Below, piece by piece: positions 1 to 6,497 of a stretch of 13,684 bases of DNA (its first letter is position 1; the number at the start of each line of letters is the position of its first letter). This stretch comes from an uncultured Bulleidia sp. (lineage in GTDB: Bacteria > Bacillota_I > Bacilli_A > Erysipelotrichales > Erysipelotrichaceae). Position numbers and translations under genes: made by a program. The notes beneath the pieces were generated by a model. That model had not been told where the DNA came from. It worked only from the letters and a program-made list of their open reading frames with translations, and searched no databases. Location of the stretch: the NCBI GenBank assembly GCA_934757945.1, contig CAKVLT010000049.1, positions 1 to 13,684 on the forward strand. The letters run 5' to 3'.

Positions 1-429
1 CACTTCCGGAATCTGCTGACCAATAATCACCTGATACTGACCTGCATTAAACTGACTTCCTAAAACCCCTTCTAATTTGTTGATAGCTTCTTTGTTTACC
101 AGATCATTATTTTTAAGAGTTAAACGCAAACGAGTAACGCAGTGTGTCACTGCACTGATGTTGTCTTTTCCGCCAACATTTTCCAGAATTTCTTCTGATA
201 ATTTTTGATATTTTCCCATATCATTTTCTCCTTTTCCTGATATGACTAATCTTGATCCATTGAGCTCTACTGAACCAAAATCAGACATCTCATGTAATTT
301 TTGAAGATTAACGATTCCTGCATCTTTTAAGTAGAAATATATAGCATTTTCCTTATCATATACTTTTGCTATATTGCTTTCTCCCCCAATAAGTGCATAG
401 ATTTCATGTAAATCTATTCTCTCAATCAT
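1..429 (-). CDS. PTS beta-glucoside-type EII (EIIB-first), N-terminal part, with duplicated degenerate EIIB domain
   Basis: This gene runs off the left edge, leaving 143 residues in the window. The ATG at 429 has a perfect AGGAGG (435-440) five bases upstream. Residues 71-143 form a canonical glucose/beta-glucoside-family EIIB domain: GGKDNI, then the phosphorylated cysteine C97 in the CVTRLR motif. Residues about 8-64 align with it at a constant offset of 71 (GGESNI against GGKDNI; SRLVIS against QYQVII) but carry K26 where the cysteine should be, and TRLR is replaced by NAIY. This is therefore a second, catalytically dead EIIB-like domain. A downstream in-frame ATG at 219 has a GGAG of its own and could give a short form starting MGKYQK. 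EIIB-first order and the licT gene upstream suggest a BglF/BglP-like EIIBCA permease that phosphorylates an incoming beta-glucoside or similar sugar; EIIC is outside the window, so substrate and full domain order are unknown. Confidence 0.85.
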   Translation of the reverse strand, partial: MIERIDLHEIYALIGGESNIAKVYDKENAIYFYLKDAGIVNLQKLHEMSDFGSVELNGSRLVISGKGENDMGKYQKLSEEILENVGGKDNISAVTHCVTRLRLTLKNNDLVNKEAINKLEGVLGSQFNAGQYQVIIGQQIPEV

Positions 430-485
430 CAAATCCTCCTATATAGACTTATCCTTGTTGGCCTGACATAAGATAAGTTTCTACC

Positions 486-531
486 AAATAAAAATATCCA
501 AAACACAATTAAAACATTGTATTCTGGATAT
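486..531 (-). terminator. Intrinsic terminator between licT and the EII gene
   Basis: The minus-strand RNA forms a 15-bp stem (517-531 with 494-508) containing two G-U wobbles and an 8-base loop, followed by a U-rich run (TTTTATTT). It lies between the licT stop codon and the EII start. The last six bases of the RAT element at 526-552 form part of its 5' arm, so the two structures exclude each other. That is the expected layout for LicT/BglG antitermination control of the EII gene. Confidence 0.8.
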
Positions 532-552
532 CGCGCACAAAGCTAACGCTCC
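526..552 (-). promoter_or_regulatory. RAT-like antiterminator target (RAT-B) upstream of EII
   Basis: On the minus strand this 27-nt element folds like a ribonucleic antiterminator. The lower stem is GGA/UCC, the middle stem CG/CG, the internal loop UUA opposite a single G (the hallmark of RAT), and the apical stem GC/GC with a UUUGU loop. It overlaps the last codons and stop of licT and shares six bases with the following terminator. It lacks the GGCAAAACC half of standard LicT/BglG RATs, so it is a variant. A second copy with the same core (AGCGTTA then GCGAT) lies at 1498-1525. Confidence 0.55.
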
Positions 553-1373
553 TTATTAATCATCCTGGTAATATGTATTACAAGATATAGTTTTTCATCT
601 TCATTGGAACTATACCCCCATGTCTTATCTAAATACTCAACTATCTTTCCTGCACACAAATAAGAATTTGGATAATCCTTGGCTAAAGTTCTTAACAATA
701 AACGGTTGTCTGTCGACTCTCGATACTCTCCTTTCTCTAACTTGATAATTAAATATCTCAGATGCATTATGAATCTGTTATAGTCATAACTGTCTCGATT
801 TATTTTTACATCAAAGTACTTTTCGACTATTTCAGTAATACCTTGTATAATTCGATTGGTTTTTAGTAATTCTTTTAAGTTTCCTGTTTCACTCTCTGCA
901 TTAATTAAATGCATTGTAATACTGATGGCCTCCTGCTGAGGTAAATCTATTTGTAATTCAGCTCTCAGTTTTTCCAGTGCTTTTTTTCCAATTGCATATT
1001 CTTTAGGATACAAATGGGATACATCATAGGAAATAGGAGTCACAAGATTTATGCCATTTCTAAATCTTTCAATTGCAAAATTCAAATGATCTGCCAATGT
1101 AATCGTAAGGTTATGATTCAATGTGTTATCCAATTCCACTTCGGCTTCTTCAACAATATTAGCGCTCATCATCAATATTTCAGGTGGTAAACTTGTGATG
1201 ATTTTGTAGTATTTTGAGTCTACATTGTAAAAAGTGCGTTCTATTTTACTCAAATCTTCCAAATCATATGGCACCTTAGGAAATCCAATGCCTTTTCCAA
1301 ATACAACAATTTCTTCCCCATTTGAATCCAATGCAATAGCAGCGGATGTATTAATCTTTTTTATTATCTGCAT
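543..1373 (-). CDS. licT: LicT/BglG-family transcriptional antiterminator (CAT-PRD1-PRD2)
   Basis: This 276-residue protein has the usual size and domain order of the family: an N-terminal RNA-binding CAT domain (about 1-56), PRD1 (about 70-170) and PRD2 (about 175-275). All four regulatory histidines that are phosphorylated by the PTS are present: H96 (ADHLNF) and H155 (TMHLINAE) in PRD1, H204 (FIMHLRY) and H267 (LVIHITRM) in PRD2. Such proteins bind RAT hairpins and prevent termination when their sugar is available. Compared with B. subtilis LicT from memory, the CAT domain keeps its length but has S10 in place of N10, K27 in place of R27 and G30 in place of A30; the first two positions are recalled as RNA contacts. 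The gene sits between two RAT-like elements and ahead of a PTS EII gene, as in E. coli bglG-bglF. The start is ATG 1373; the nearest good SD (AAAGGTG) is rather far upstream, so initiation may be weak. Confidence 0.9.
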   Translation of the reverse strand: MQIIKKINTSAAIALDSNGEEIVVFGKGIGFPKVPYDLEDLSKIERTFYNVDSKYYKIITSLPPEILMMSANIVEEAEVELDNTLNHNLTITLADHLNFAIERFRNGINLVTPISYDVSHLYPKEYAIGKKALEKLRAELQIDLPQQEAISITMHLINAESETGNLKELLKTNRIIQGITEIVEKYFDVKINRDSYDYNRFIMHLRYLIIKLEKGEYRESTDNRLLLRTLAKDYPNSYLCAGKIVEYLDKTWGYSSNEDEKLYLVIHITRMINKER

Positions 1374-1395
1374 CTGCCTGTACCATCACCTTTCT

Positions 1396-1462
1396 AAAAA
1401 CAAAAACACTCCTTCACACAACTTAAACATCACTGTTTTGTTAAGTAGCGCCTCTCAGGAGT
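1396..1462 (-). terminator. Leader terminator upstream of licT
   Basis: On the minus strand ACTCCT (1457-1462) pairs with AGGAGT (1408-1413). Inside it lies a second imperfect stem (ACTTAACA with TGTTTAAGT). The structure is followed by the strong U-tract TTTTTGTTTTT (1396-1406). It lies in the 5' leader of licT, about 100 bases after the predicted transcription start and before the licT start codon, so it would attenuate the operon unless relieved. Confidence 0.65.
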
Positions 1463-1497
1463 ATCGTCTTAAACTATAAATTTAAAATGGTTTATTT

Positions 1498-1525
1498 GAA
1501 AATCGCCAACTAAATGTAACGCTTC
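1498..1525 (-). promoter_or_regulatory. RAT-like antiterminator target (RAT-A) at the 5' end of the licT transcript
   Basis: The 28-nt minus-strand element folds as lower stem GAA/UUC, a G4-side internal loop, middle stem CG/CG, internal loop UUA opposite G, and apical stem CA/UG. The topology and invariant bases match the element at 526-552, while the lower and apical stems differ by compensating changes. It would begin about two bases after the predicted transcription start. Unlike RAT-B it does not overlap the next terminator arm, which begins about 36 bases downstream, so its mechanism is less clear. Confidence 0.45.
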
Positions 1526-1532
1526 TAAAAAA

Positions 1533-1570
1533 TTTATACTACTTTATGTTTTGAAATGCAAGCGCTTTCC
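1533..1570 (-). promoter_or_regulatory. licT operon promoter with overlapping cre (CcpA) site
   Basis: On the minus strand there is a -35 TTGCAT (1556-1561), a 17-base spacer and a -10 TATAAA (1533-1538). The sequence ATGCAAGCGCTTTCC (1556-1570) matches the cre consensus WTGNAANCGNWNNCW at all but the last position and covers the -35 box. CcpA binding there would block RNA polymerase, giving catabolite repression of the licT-EII operon. The predicted start of transcription is near 1526. Confidence 0.75.
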
Positions 1571-1668
1571 TTCGAAAATCAGAAAAAAAGCAAAACAAAA
1601 TCACCATGTCCATCTAAAATACATCTTCATAAAAGAACAAAGTAAAAAGGATAGTATTGCATTCATTA

Positions 1669-1693
1669 AAATAGAGACTGCCAATACAGTCTC
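1669..1693 (-). terminator. Terminator after the DUF4143 ATPase gene
   Basis: A perfect 7-bp stem (GAGACTG with CAGTCTC, 1687-1693 and 1674-1680) with a 6-base loop is followed on the minus strand by TATTTT. It begins ten bases past the ATPase stop codon. The U-tract is modest, so termination may be partial. It separates the ATPase from the cre-controlled licT promoter. Confidence 0.55.
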
Positions 1694-1702
1694 CTTATGG
1701 TT

Positions 1703-3022
1703 TTACTTATTCTGTTCCTGTGGCTGTTCAGCCGTCAGATTTTCTATTGCGTACAGTGGCAAGTTCACAAGCCAGTCTTCCTTTTTATAATCCGCCATGG
1801 AGGTACGAATGGACAGTTCAGGTCCAAATTTTTCTTTATATGTTTTAAGACTTTTAGCCCTGAGGTTTGTTTCAGCTTTCACCTCAACAGGAATAACTTG
1901 TTCACCTGTATCTACAACAAAATCAATTTCGCACGAACACCTGTCATTGGTATAGTAATAGAGTCCCAGATTTTCAAGAGTTTTGAGTTGCTGACAAACA
2001 TACTGCTCCGTCAGAGCGCCTTTAAATTCAACAAAAAGAGAATCACCGTCCAACAATATACGCTGATGAAGACCCGCCTGACACGCAAGTAGCCCGATAT
2101 CCAGAGGAAACAGTTTAAATGCTTTCAGATCTTCATACGCTTTCAAAGGTATACATGCAGAATTCACACGACTGACCTTATGAATCAGGCCACAGTCCGA
2201 CAGCCACATAATCGCAGTTTCATAATCTTTTGCCCTGCTTCCCTCACGAACTAGACCATAAACAAATTTCTTATTTTCTTTTGCAAGCTGAGATGGGATA
2301 CTGTTCCAAACCATTCGAATCCTTGGAACCATTTCATTAGGAGCATGCTTAGAAAAATCCTGCTCATATGCCTCAAGAATTCTTTTCTGTATTTCACGTG
2401 CTTCATTGAAATCTTTATTATCAGCAAAACTTTGAACTGCTTCAGGCATACCTCCCACAAAATAGTAATATTTTAATGATTCAATATATGTCTGTTTAAA
2501 ACTTGTTATCATGTCATAGTCACGCTTATTTAAAAGCTCTGCGAATTGCTCTTTACCTGTCGCCATCAAAAATTCACTGAATGACAGGGGATAAAGTTTT
2601 AAAAAGTTTACTTTGCCAACAGGAAAAGACGTTCCTTGATGCAAGGCAATTCCCAAAAGAGAACCTGCACAGACAATATGATATTGCGGTGCATTTTCGC
2701 AAAAATATTTAAGAGAAGACAGTGCTCTAGGCACTTCCTGGACCTCGTCAAAAATCAAAAGAGTATTATCAGGATTGATTTTATGTCCACAGTATAGTTC
2801 AAACCCCATAATCAGACGATCTGTATTTAAATCAGAAGCAAATAAATTTGCCATTTTCGGGTTGGAATCAAAGTTTATATATACAGTCTCTTCATAAGCC
2901 TGCTTTCCAAACTCTTTCATAAGCCATGTTTTTCCCACCTGTCTTGCACCTTCAATAATTAATGGTTTACGAAGCTTACTCTCTTTCCATCTGTATAACT
3001 TTTCAATTGCAGTACGATACAT
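1703..3022 (-). CDS. AAA-family ATPase with C-terminal DUF4143 domain
   Basis: This is a 439-residue stand-alone ATPase of the AAA_14/DUF4143 family. The Walker A motif is GARQVGKT (residues 25-32) and the Walker B motif LLIFDEVQE has D92 and E93. The C-terminal half carries a PD-(D/E)XK-like signature: EIDF (D367) followed by IPVEVK (E380, K382), common in DUF4143 proteins. The start MYRTAIEK at 3022 has GGAGG (3029-3033) six bases upstream, better than an upstream in-frame ATG at 3043. No membrane segment or signal peptide is evident, so it should be cytoplasmic. The family is widespread, often horizontally transferred and of unknown function; toxin-antitoxin or defence roles have been suggested but not shown. 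It has no partner gene here: the upstream region holds a tandem repeat array and the downstream gene is an unrelated sugar operon. Confidence 0.9.
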   Translation of the reverse strand: MYRTAIEKLYRWKESKLRKPLIIEGARQVGKTWLMKEFGKQAYEETVYINFDSNPKMANLFASDLNTDRLIMGFELYCGHKINPDNTLLIFDEVQEVPRALSSLKYFCENAPQYHIVCAGSLLGIALHQGTSFPVGKVNFLKLYPLSFSEFLMATGKEQFAELLNKRDYDMITSFKQTYIESLKYYYFVGGMPEAVQSFADNKDFNEAREIQKRILEAYEQDFSKHAPNEMVPRIRMVWNSIPSQLAKENKKFVYGLVREGSRAKDYETAIMWLSDCGLIHKVSRVNSACIPLKAYEDLKAFKLFPLDIGLLACQAGLHQRILLDGDSLFVEFKGALTEQYVCQQLKTLENLGLYYYTNDRCSCEIDFVVDTGEQVIPVEVKAETNLRAKSLKTYKEKFGPELSIRTSMADYKKEDWLVNLPLYAIENLTAEQPQEQNK

Positions 3023-3051
3023 AAAGCACCTCCACATTTTCAACTAATAGT

Positions 3052-3147
3052 AATATAGCATATTTATACAAAATTTACAGCGAGTATTTGTTCTGTGACA
3101 CACTTTTTACAGCGAACATTTGTAGTTCATAACACTTTTTACATCGA
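3052..3147 (-). repeat. 32-bp-periodic direct repeats upstream of the DUF4143 ATPase, with a possible -10 box
   Basis: On the plus strand the core TTTACAGCGA starts at 3074 and 3106, and a variant TTTACATCGA starts at 3138, each exactly 32 bases apart. The first two units agree at roughly 23 of 32 positions, including a shared ACACTT end; the third is conserved only in its core. A possible minus-strand -10 box TATATT lies at 3052-3057, between the array and the ATPase start, with no clear -35. The array could be a multi-site operator (32 bp is about three helical turns) or the remnant of multiple terminal repeats of an insertion sequence. Confidence 0.6.
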
Positions 3148-3238
3148 ATAAACAATTTCTGTCCATATACTAAAAGTTCCATTCTTTATTATTTTCTCAA
3201 TCTTGATATGCTTTCAGCTTTTATTCATCATTTCATAT

Positions 3239-3280
3239 AAAAAGTGAACCTCCTAAGTTTATCCAACTTATTAGGTTCAC
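3239..3280 (-). terminator. Terminator of the alpha-galactosidase gene
   Basis: On the minus strand a 16-base arm (3265-3280) pairs with 3244-3259 across a 5-base loop, with two adjacent mismatches, and TTTTT follows. It lies about 60 bases past the alpha-galactosidase stop codon. The opposite strand has no U-tract at its 3' side, so it acts on minus-strand transcripts only. Confidence 0.85.
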
Positions 3281-3340
3281 TACACAATCTTTTCTCTTCT
3301 TTGGCACCACCATAAAACATGTCCATACAGATATATATGT

Positions 3341-5509
3341 TTAAATCACCATTAAATGTATCTGTATTCCACGGTATTCACCAGGTTCTACTGCAATTGG
3401 AAGACCTGCATGCATTAATGCATTACCGTTGTATACCGTATTGTCTTTTTCATTGCGATACATCTTATCCGGATGTAATCCTTTGCACTTTACATAGTTT
3501 ACCGGTGCATTTGCATGAGTGGTCAATGTAACAATATTTAACAGGCATTCATTCTTATCTTCTGATGTGAATTCCCATGCAGCAAACTCATGGTTTGTAA
3601 GAGGATCATGTAATCGATAATATGTCCCGTTATGAATCAGATTCCAGTATTTTTTGTAATCTTTAATCTGCTGTTTCACTGCTTCTTTTTCTTCTTCAGA
3701 TAATAAGTTCAGATCCAGCTCATACCCAAAACTACCTGCCATTGCCACAACACTTCTGGTCTGAATAGAGGTTACTCTTCCTGTCTGATGATTTGGCACT
3801 GCGGAGACATGTGAGCCCACTGCTGAAACAGGATATCCAAAAGAAGTACCATGCTGAATCTGAATTCTTTCAATGGCATCGGTATCATCACTGCACCAGA
3901 TCTGTGGTGTATAGTACAGCATGCCAGCATCAAATCTTCCTCCGCCTCCACTGCATCCTTCAATCAGAAGATCAGGATATCTCTGAATCAGTCTTTCAAG
4001 AAAATCATAGACACCAAGCACATACTCATACATGATTTTTCCATAGTTCTGATTCTGTTCAACCGCCGTATACACATCACATATACTTCGATTCATATCC
4101 ATCTTTATATAGGCTATATTGGCTGAATCTATCACTTTAGATATAGAATCAAAAATATAATCCACAACTTCTTTTCTCGAAAAATCCAGAACGAGCTGAT
4201 TTCTTCCTCGTACCGGGCGACGTCCTGGAATCGTAAATGCCCAATCCGGATGTGTGCGATATAACTGACTGTCTTCATTTACCATTTCCGGTTCAATCCA
4301 CAAGCCAAACTTCATTCCCATCTGATTGATTTTATCTGCTATTTCAGATAAAGGTCCACCCATTTTCTCTTCATTGACAACCCAATCTCCCAGTCCGCTG
4401 TTATCCGAATTTCTGTTACCAAACCATCCGTCATCCAGAACCAGCATTTCCACACCTAGTTCAGCAGCCTGTTTTGCAATATCGATGATTTTATCTCCAT
4501 TAAAATTCATGTAGGTTGCTTCCCAGTTGTTGATAAGAATTGGTCTTCTTGAAGTTTTATACTTTCCTCTGCAAACATGATAGCGAATCAGCTTATGATA
4601 CAAGTGAGATAAAGATGTAAGACCATTCTGTGAATAAGCCATGGCAACTTCTGGTGTATAAAACTCTTTACCTTGTTCAAGAGAATATTCCAGCATTTCA
4701 TCCAGCAGCCCCATTTCCATACGGGTCTGACCAATCTGATCTTTTTCTACTTCGAGCTTGAAATTTCCACTGTATAACATGGACATTCCATAACATGAGC
4801 CATAATCTTCTGTTGTTTCTGTATCAGCAAGAATGAAAAACGGATTCTGCTGGTGACTTGAAGTTCCTCTTCTGCTGCCAAAGCTCTGATTTCCAAAAAT
4901 CACAGGCACACGTTCTTCCATTCTTTCCATGGCATGTCTTCCATGGAAATGAAGAATATCAAACTCTCCACTCAAAAAATCCATTGCCGCACTGTACACC
5001 TTCGTTATGTACAGCAAATGATTCCCTGTATTTTTTACAACAGCACTTCTTGTAATCACATCCAATTCAGGAAGCACTCCATAACGTAAAGTCACTTCTA
5101 TTCCAAGCAACGCATCTTCCAAAATAACATTTACAGTATACGCACCTGAGGATTCGTCTGCATATACTGCAGGAAGACCTGGAATACTGTATTTCCCTTT
5201 GGTTACAGCATGTGTTTTATATCTTAAATCTGCACCATACACTCCCTGTTCATTCTTTACATTAAATGCAGGGCTTCGATAATCCCCATTACCATAACAT
5301 GGATATTCCAGTGGAAATGTGTCCATCGAAAATGTTCTGTCATTACCTGCATCATATGGGTTTCCTGAAAACCCTCTGTCATAAGCAGTCAGCAGATAAC
5401 TCATATCTCCCTCTGCTTTTGGACCATAATACAAATGAAGCAGAAAGCCATGTTCTGTAATCCCCATCTGATATGTTGTATGTTTTGTCTGTAATGTAAT
5501 AAGCTCCAT
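3341..5509 (-). CDS. GH36 alpha-galactosidase
   Basis: This 722-residue enzyme should hydrolyse terminal alpha-1,6-galactosyl residues from melibiose, raffinose and stachyose. The N-terminal beta-sandwich region ends near residue 320. The (beta/alpha)8 barrel follows with conserved family landmarks: NNWEATY (327-333), LDDGWFG (358-364), the nucleophile D471 in YIKMDMNR, CSGGGGRFD (519-527) and the acid/base region CSDDTDA, most likely D541. The length matches the bacterial GH36 type of about 720-740 residues that works as a tetramer. No signal peptide is visible, so it is cytoplasmic and depends on a transporter for its substrate. The start MELITLQ at 5509 has GGGAG (5516-5520) six bases upstream; an in-frame ATG at 5536 is less well supported. 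It looks monocistronic, with its own terminator. No galactoside transporter or galactokinase is adjacent. Confidence 0.95.
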   Translation of the reverse strand: MELITLQTKHTTYQMGITEHGFLLHLYYGPKAEGDMSYLLTAYDRGFSGNPYDAGNDRTFSMDTFPLEYPCYGNGDYRSPAFNVKNEQGVYGADLRYKTHAVTKGKYSIPGLPAVYADESSGAYTVNVILEDALLGIEVTLRYGVLPELDVITRSAVVKNTGNHLLYITKVYSAAMDFLSGEFDILHFHGRHAMERMEERVPVIFGNQSFGSRRGTSSHQQNPFFILADTETTEDYGSCYGMSMLYSGNFKLEVEKDQIGQTRMEMGLLDEMLEYSLEQGKEFYTPEVAMAYSQNGLTSLSHLYHKLIRYHVCRGKYKTSRRPILINNWEATYMNFNGDKIIDIAKQAAELGVEMLVLDDGWFGNRNSDNSGLGDWVVNEEKMGGPLSEIADKINQMGMKFGLWIEPEMVNEDSQLYRTHPDWAFTIPGRRPVRGRNQLVLDFSRKEVVDYIFDSISKVIDSANIAYIKMDMNRSICDVYTAVEQNQNYGKIMYEYVLGVYDFLERLIQRYPDLLIEGCSGGGGRFDAGMLYYTPQIWCSDDTDAIERIQIQHGTSFGYPVSAVGSHVSAVPNHQTGRVTSIQTRSVVAMAGSFGYELDLNLLSEEEKEAVKQQIKDYKKYWNLIHNGTYYRLHDPLTNHEFAAWEFTSEDKNECLLNIVTLTTHANAPVNYVKCKGLHPDKMYRNEKDNTVYNGNALMHAGLPIAVEPGEYRGIQIHLMVI

Positions 5510-5551
5510 GAAAATCTCCCTTTCTATCACATCCATATTTTCCTGTTAGCA

Positions 5552-5817
5552 CAAATCCTACAGGTGGTGAACCCACAGGAATTATGCTTAAGTATTGGTA
5601 ATCGCAATACTACTCATCTATTTTCCAATATCCATTGGAATCTCGCCCACATAATTAACATCTTTCATTAATTTACTGCGGCACTTTATAGTTTTTGAGC
5701 TAGTCTTTCATCTTTCAGTCATTTTATTTATACTGGTTTTAGTATTCTCTCTGATTAATTTTCTTATCATTACATCTATCTCATACTGAAAGACATCATA
5801 GTTAAGATCAGGCACAA
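5552..5817 (-). promoter_or_regulatory. Upstream region of the alpha-galactosidase gene with dyad operator candidate and leader hairpin
   Basis: This gap between the NADAR and alpha-galactosidase genes contains a perfect 7-bp inverted repeat, AGTATTG and CAATACT separated by 7 bases, at 5591-5611. A CATAAT possible -10 box lies just downstream on the minus strand. Closer to the gene, 5556-5580 folds as a 10-bp RNA hairpin with three G-U pairs and a UCACC loop. A clear -35 box was not found. The same stretch also holds a decayed-looking coding frame (see findings). The operator role is inferred from position and symmetry only. Confidence 0.35.
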
Positions 5818-6291
5818 TCACAGCTGTTCCCTCACCATCATCAAAGCATAGCCAAGCAGATTCTGCCCCTTCCATTTATCTATTTCAAATCTGTCTGGAT
5901 TTTTCATGGATAAACCAATACCCCAGATTTTGTCTTTGACTGAACATTCCGCCAACAGTGTGTTGCCAGTTGTTTTAAGTTGAGACTTCAAATCTTCGTT
6001 TTGAGAAAATTTAGCAAGTAAGCCTTCAAAAACAAGAATCTGTCTGACACCATTCCAGTAATTATCATTATAATTTTCCACAAGTCTTCCAAGTGCTTTT
6101 ATTTCAGCAACATCATCAGTCATAAGAATTTTATCTGCAATTTCCTTATCGTGAAACCAAACTGCTTTCTTATACATCATATACTGTTCCATGGAAGAAA
6201 AGACTGTACCATTTACCATAAACTCACTTGGATACCAGTTACTCAGATATCCGTTTTCCTCTTCTGGTTTGTGAAAACAAACGACATCCAT
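5818..6291 (-). CDS. NADAR family protein (YbiA/DUF1768)
   Basis: This 157-residue protein is of typical NADAR length. Signature segments are NGYLSNWYPSEF (about 13-24), the MEQYMMYKKA block (34-43), IWGIGLS (residues 122-128) and the C-terminal WKGQNLLGYALMMVRE. Characterised relatives act on ADP-ribosyl or riboflavin-pathway substrates: YbiA cleaves the N-glycosidic bond of damage-prone riboflavin intermediates, and other NADAR proteins remove ADP-ribose from DNA guanine as antitoxins to DarT1 toxins. Which applies here cannot be read from the sequence. No DarT-like toxin or riboflavin gene is adjacent. The ATG at 6291 is preceded by GGTGAG, a moderate SD. It has its own likely promoter and is bounded upstream by the terminator of the glcT-like gene. 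Confidence 0.88.
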   Translation of the reverse strand: MDVVCFHKPEEENGYLSNWYPSEFMVNGTVFSSMEQYMMYKKAVWFHDKEIADKILMTDDVAEIKALGRLVENYNDNYWNGVRQILVFEGLLAKFSQNEDLKSQLKTTGNTLLAECSVKDKIWGIGLSMKNPDRFEIDKWKGQNLLGYALMMVREQL

Positions 6292-6343
6292 TATTGCTCA
6301 CCAACTTTCTTAATACCTAAATCACGTTGCCTTTTTCCATATC

Positions 6344-6349
6344 ATTATA
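6344..6349 (-). promoter_or_regulatory. -10 box of a likely promoter for the NADAR gene
   Basis: A perfect TATAAT lies on the minus strand about 53 bases ahead of the NADAR start codon and after the upstream terminator. The bases at the expected -35 distance are a poor match to TTGACA. A TTGACT further upstream is too far away to pair with it. Confidence 0.45.
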
Positions 6350-6417
6350 ATACATCACACATTTCTTTCTTGCTGATTCTTGATTCAGTCAAACATGATT
6401 TTCAGCCTTTCCAACAT

Positions 6418-6441
6418 AAAAACCGGACTGTGCCGGTTTTT
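6418..6441 (-). terminator. Terminator after the glcT-like gene (bidirectional)
   Basis: AAAAACCGG (6418-6426) and CCGGTTTTT (6433-6441) form a perfect 9-bp stem with a 6-base loop, giving a U-tract on either strand. It ends the glcT-like transcript on the minus strand and could also stop transcription from the plus strand. Confidence 0.85.
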
Positions 6442-6497
6442 GATATGTTCTCTTATATGTATAGCTGGCACTGTCATCCTGACTGCATACGTCTTTC

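Noticed and set aside
1512..1526. Second cre site near AGAAGCGTTACAT
   Set aside because: It has about three mismatches at conserved cre positions, and the bases are better explained as the start of the RAT-like element.
1697..2092. Plus-strand open frame of 131 codons, and other plus-strand frames over real genes (for example 9262-9708 and 3793-4126)
   Set aside because: They are antisense to well-supported genes, show no recognisable domains and lack suitable ribosome binding sites.
3074..3147. CRISPR array
   Set aside because: The units are contiguous at 32 bp, only partly alike and have no distinct repeat and spacer portions; no cas gene is present.
6361..6417. TTGACT as -35 box for the NADAR promoter
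   Set aside because: It is about 37 bases from the TATAAT, far beyond the usable spacing.
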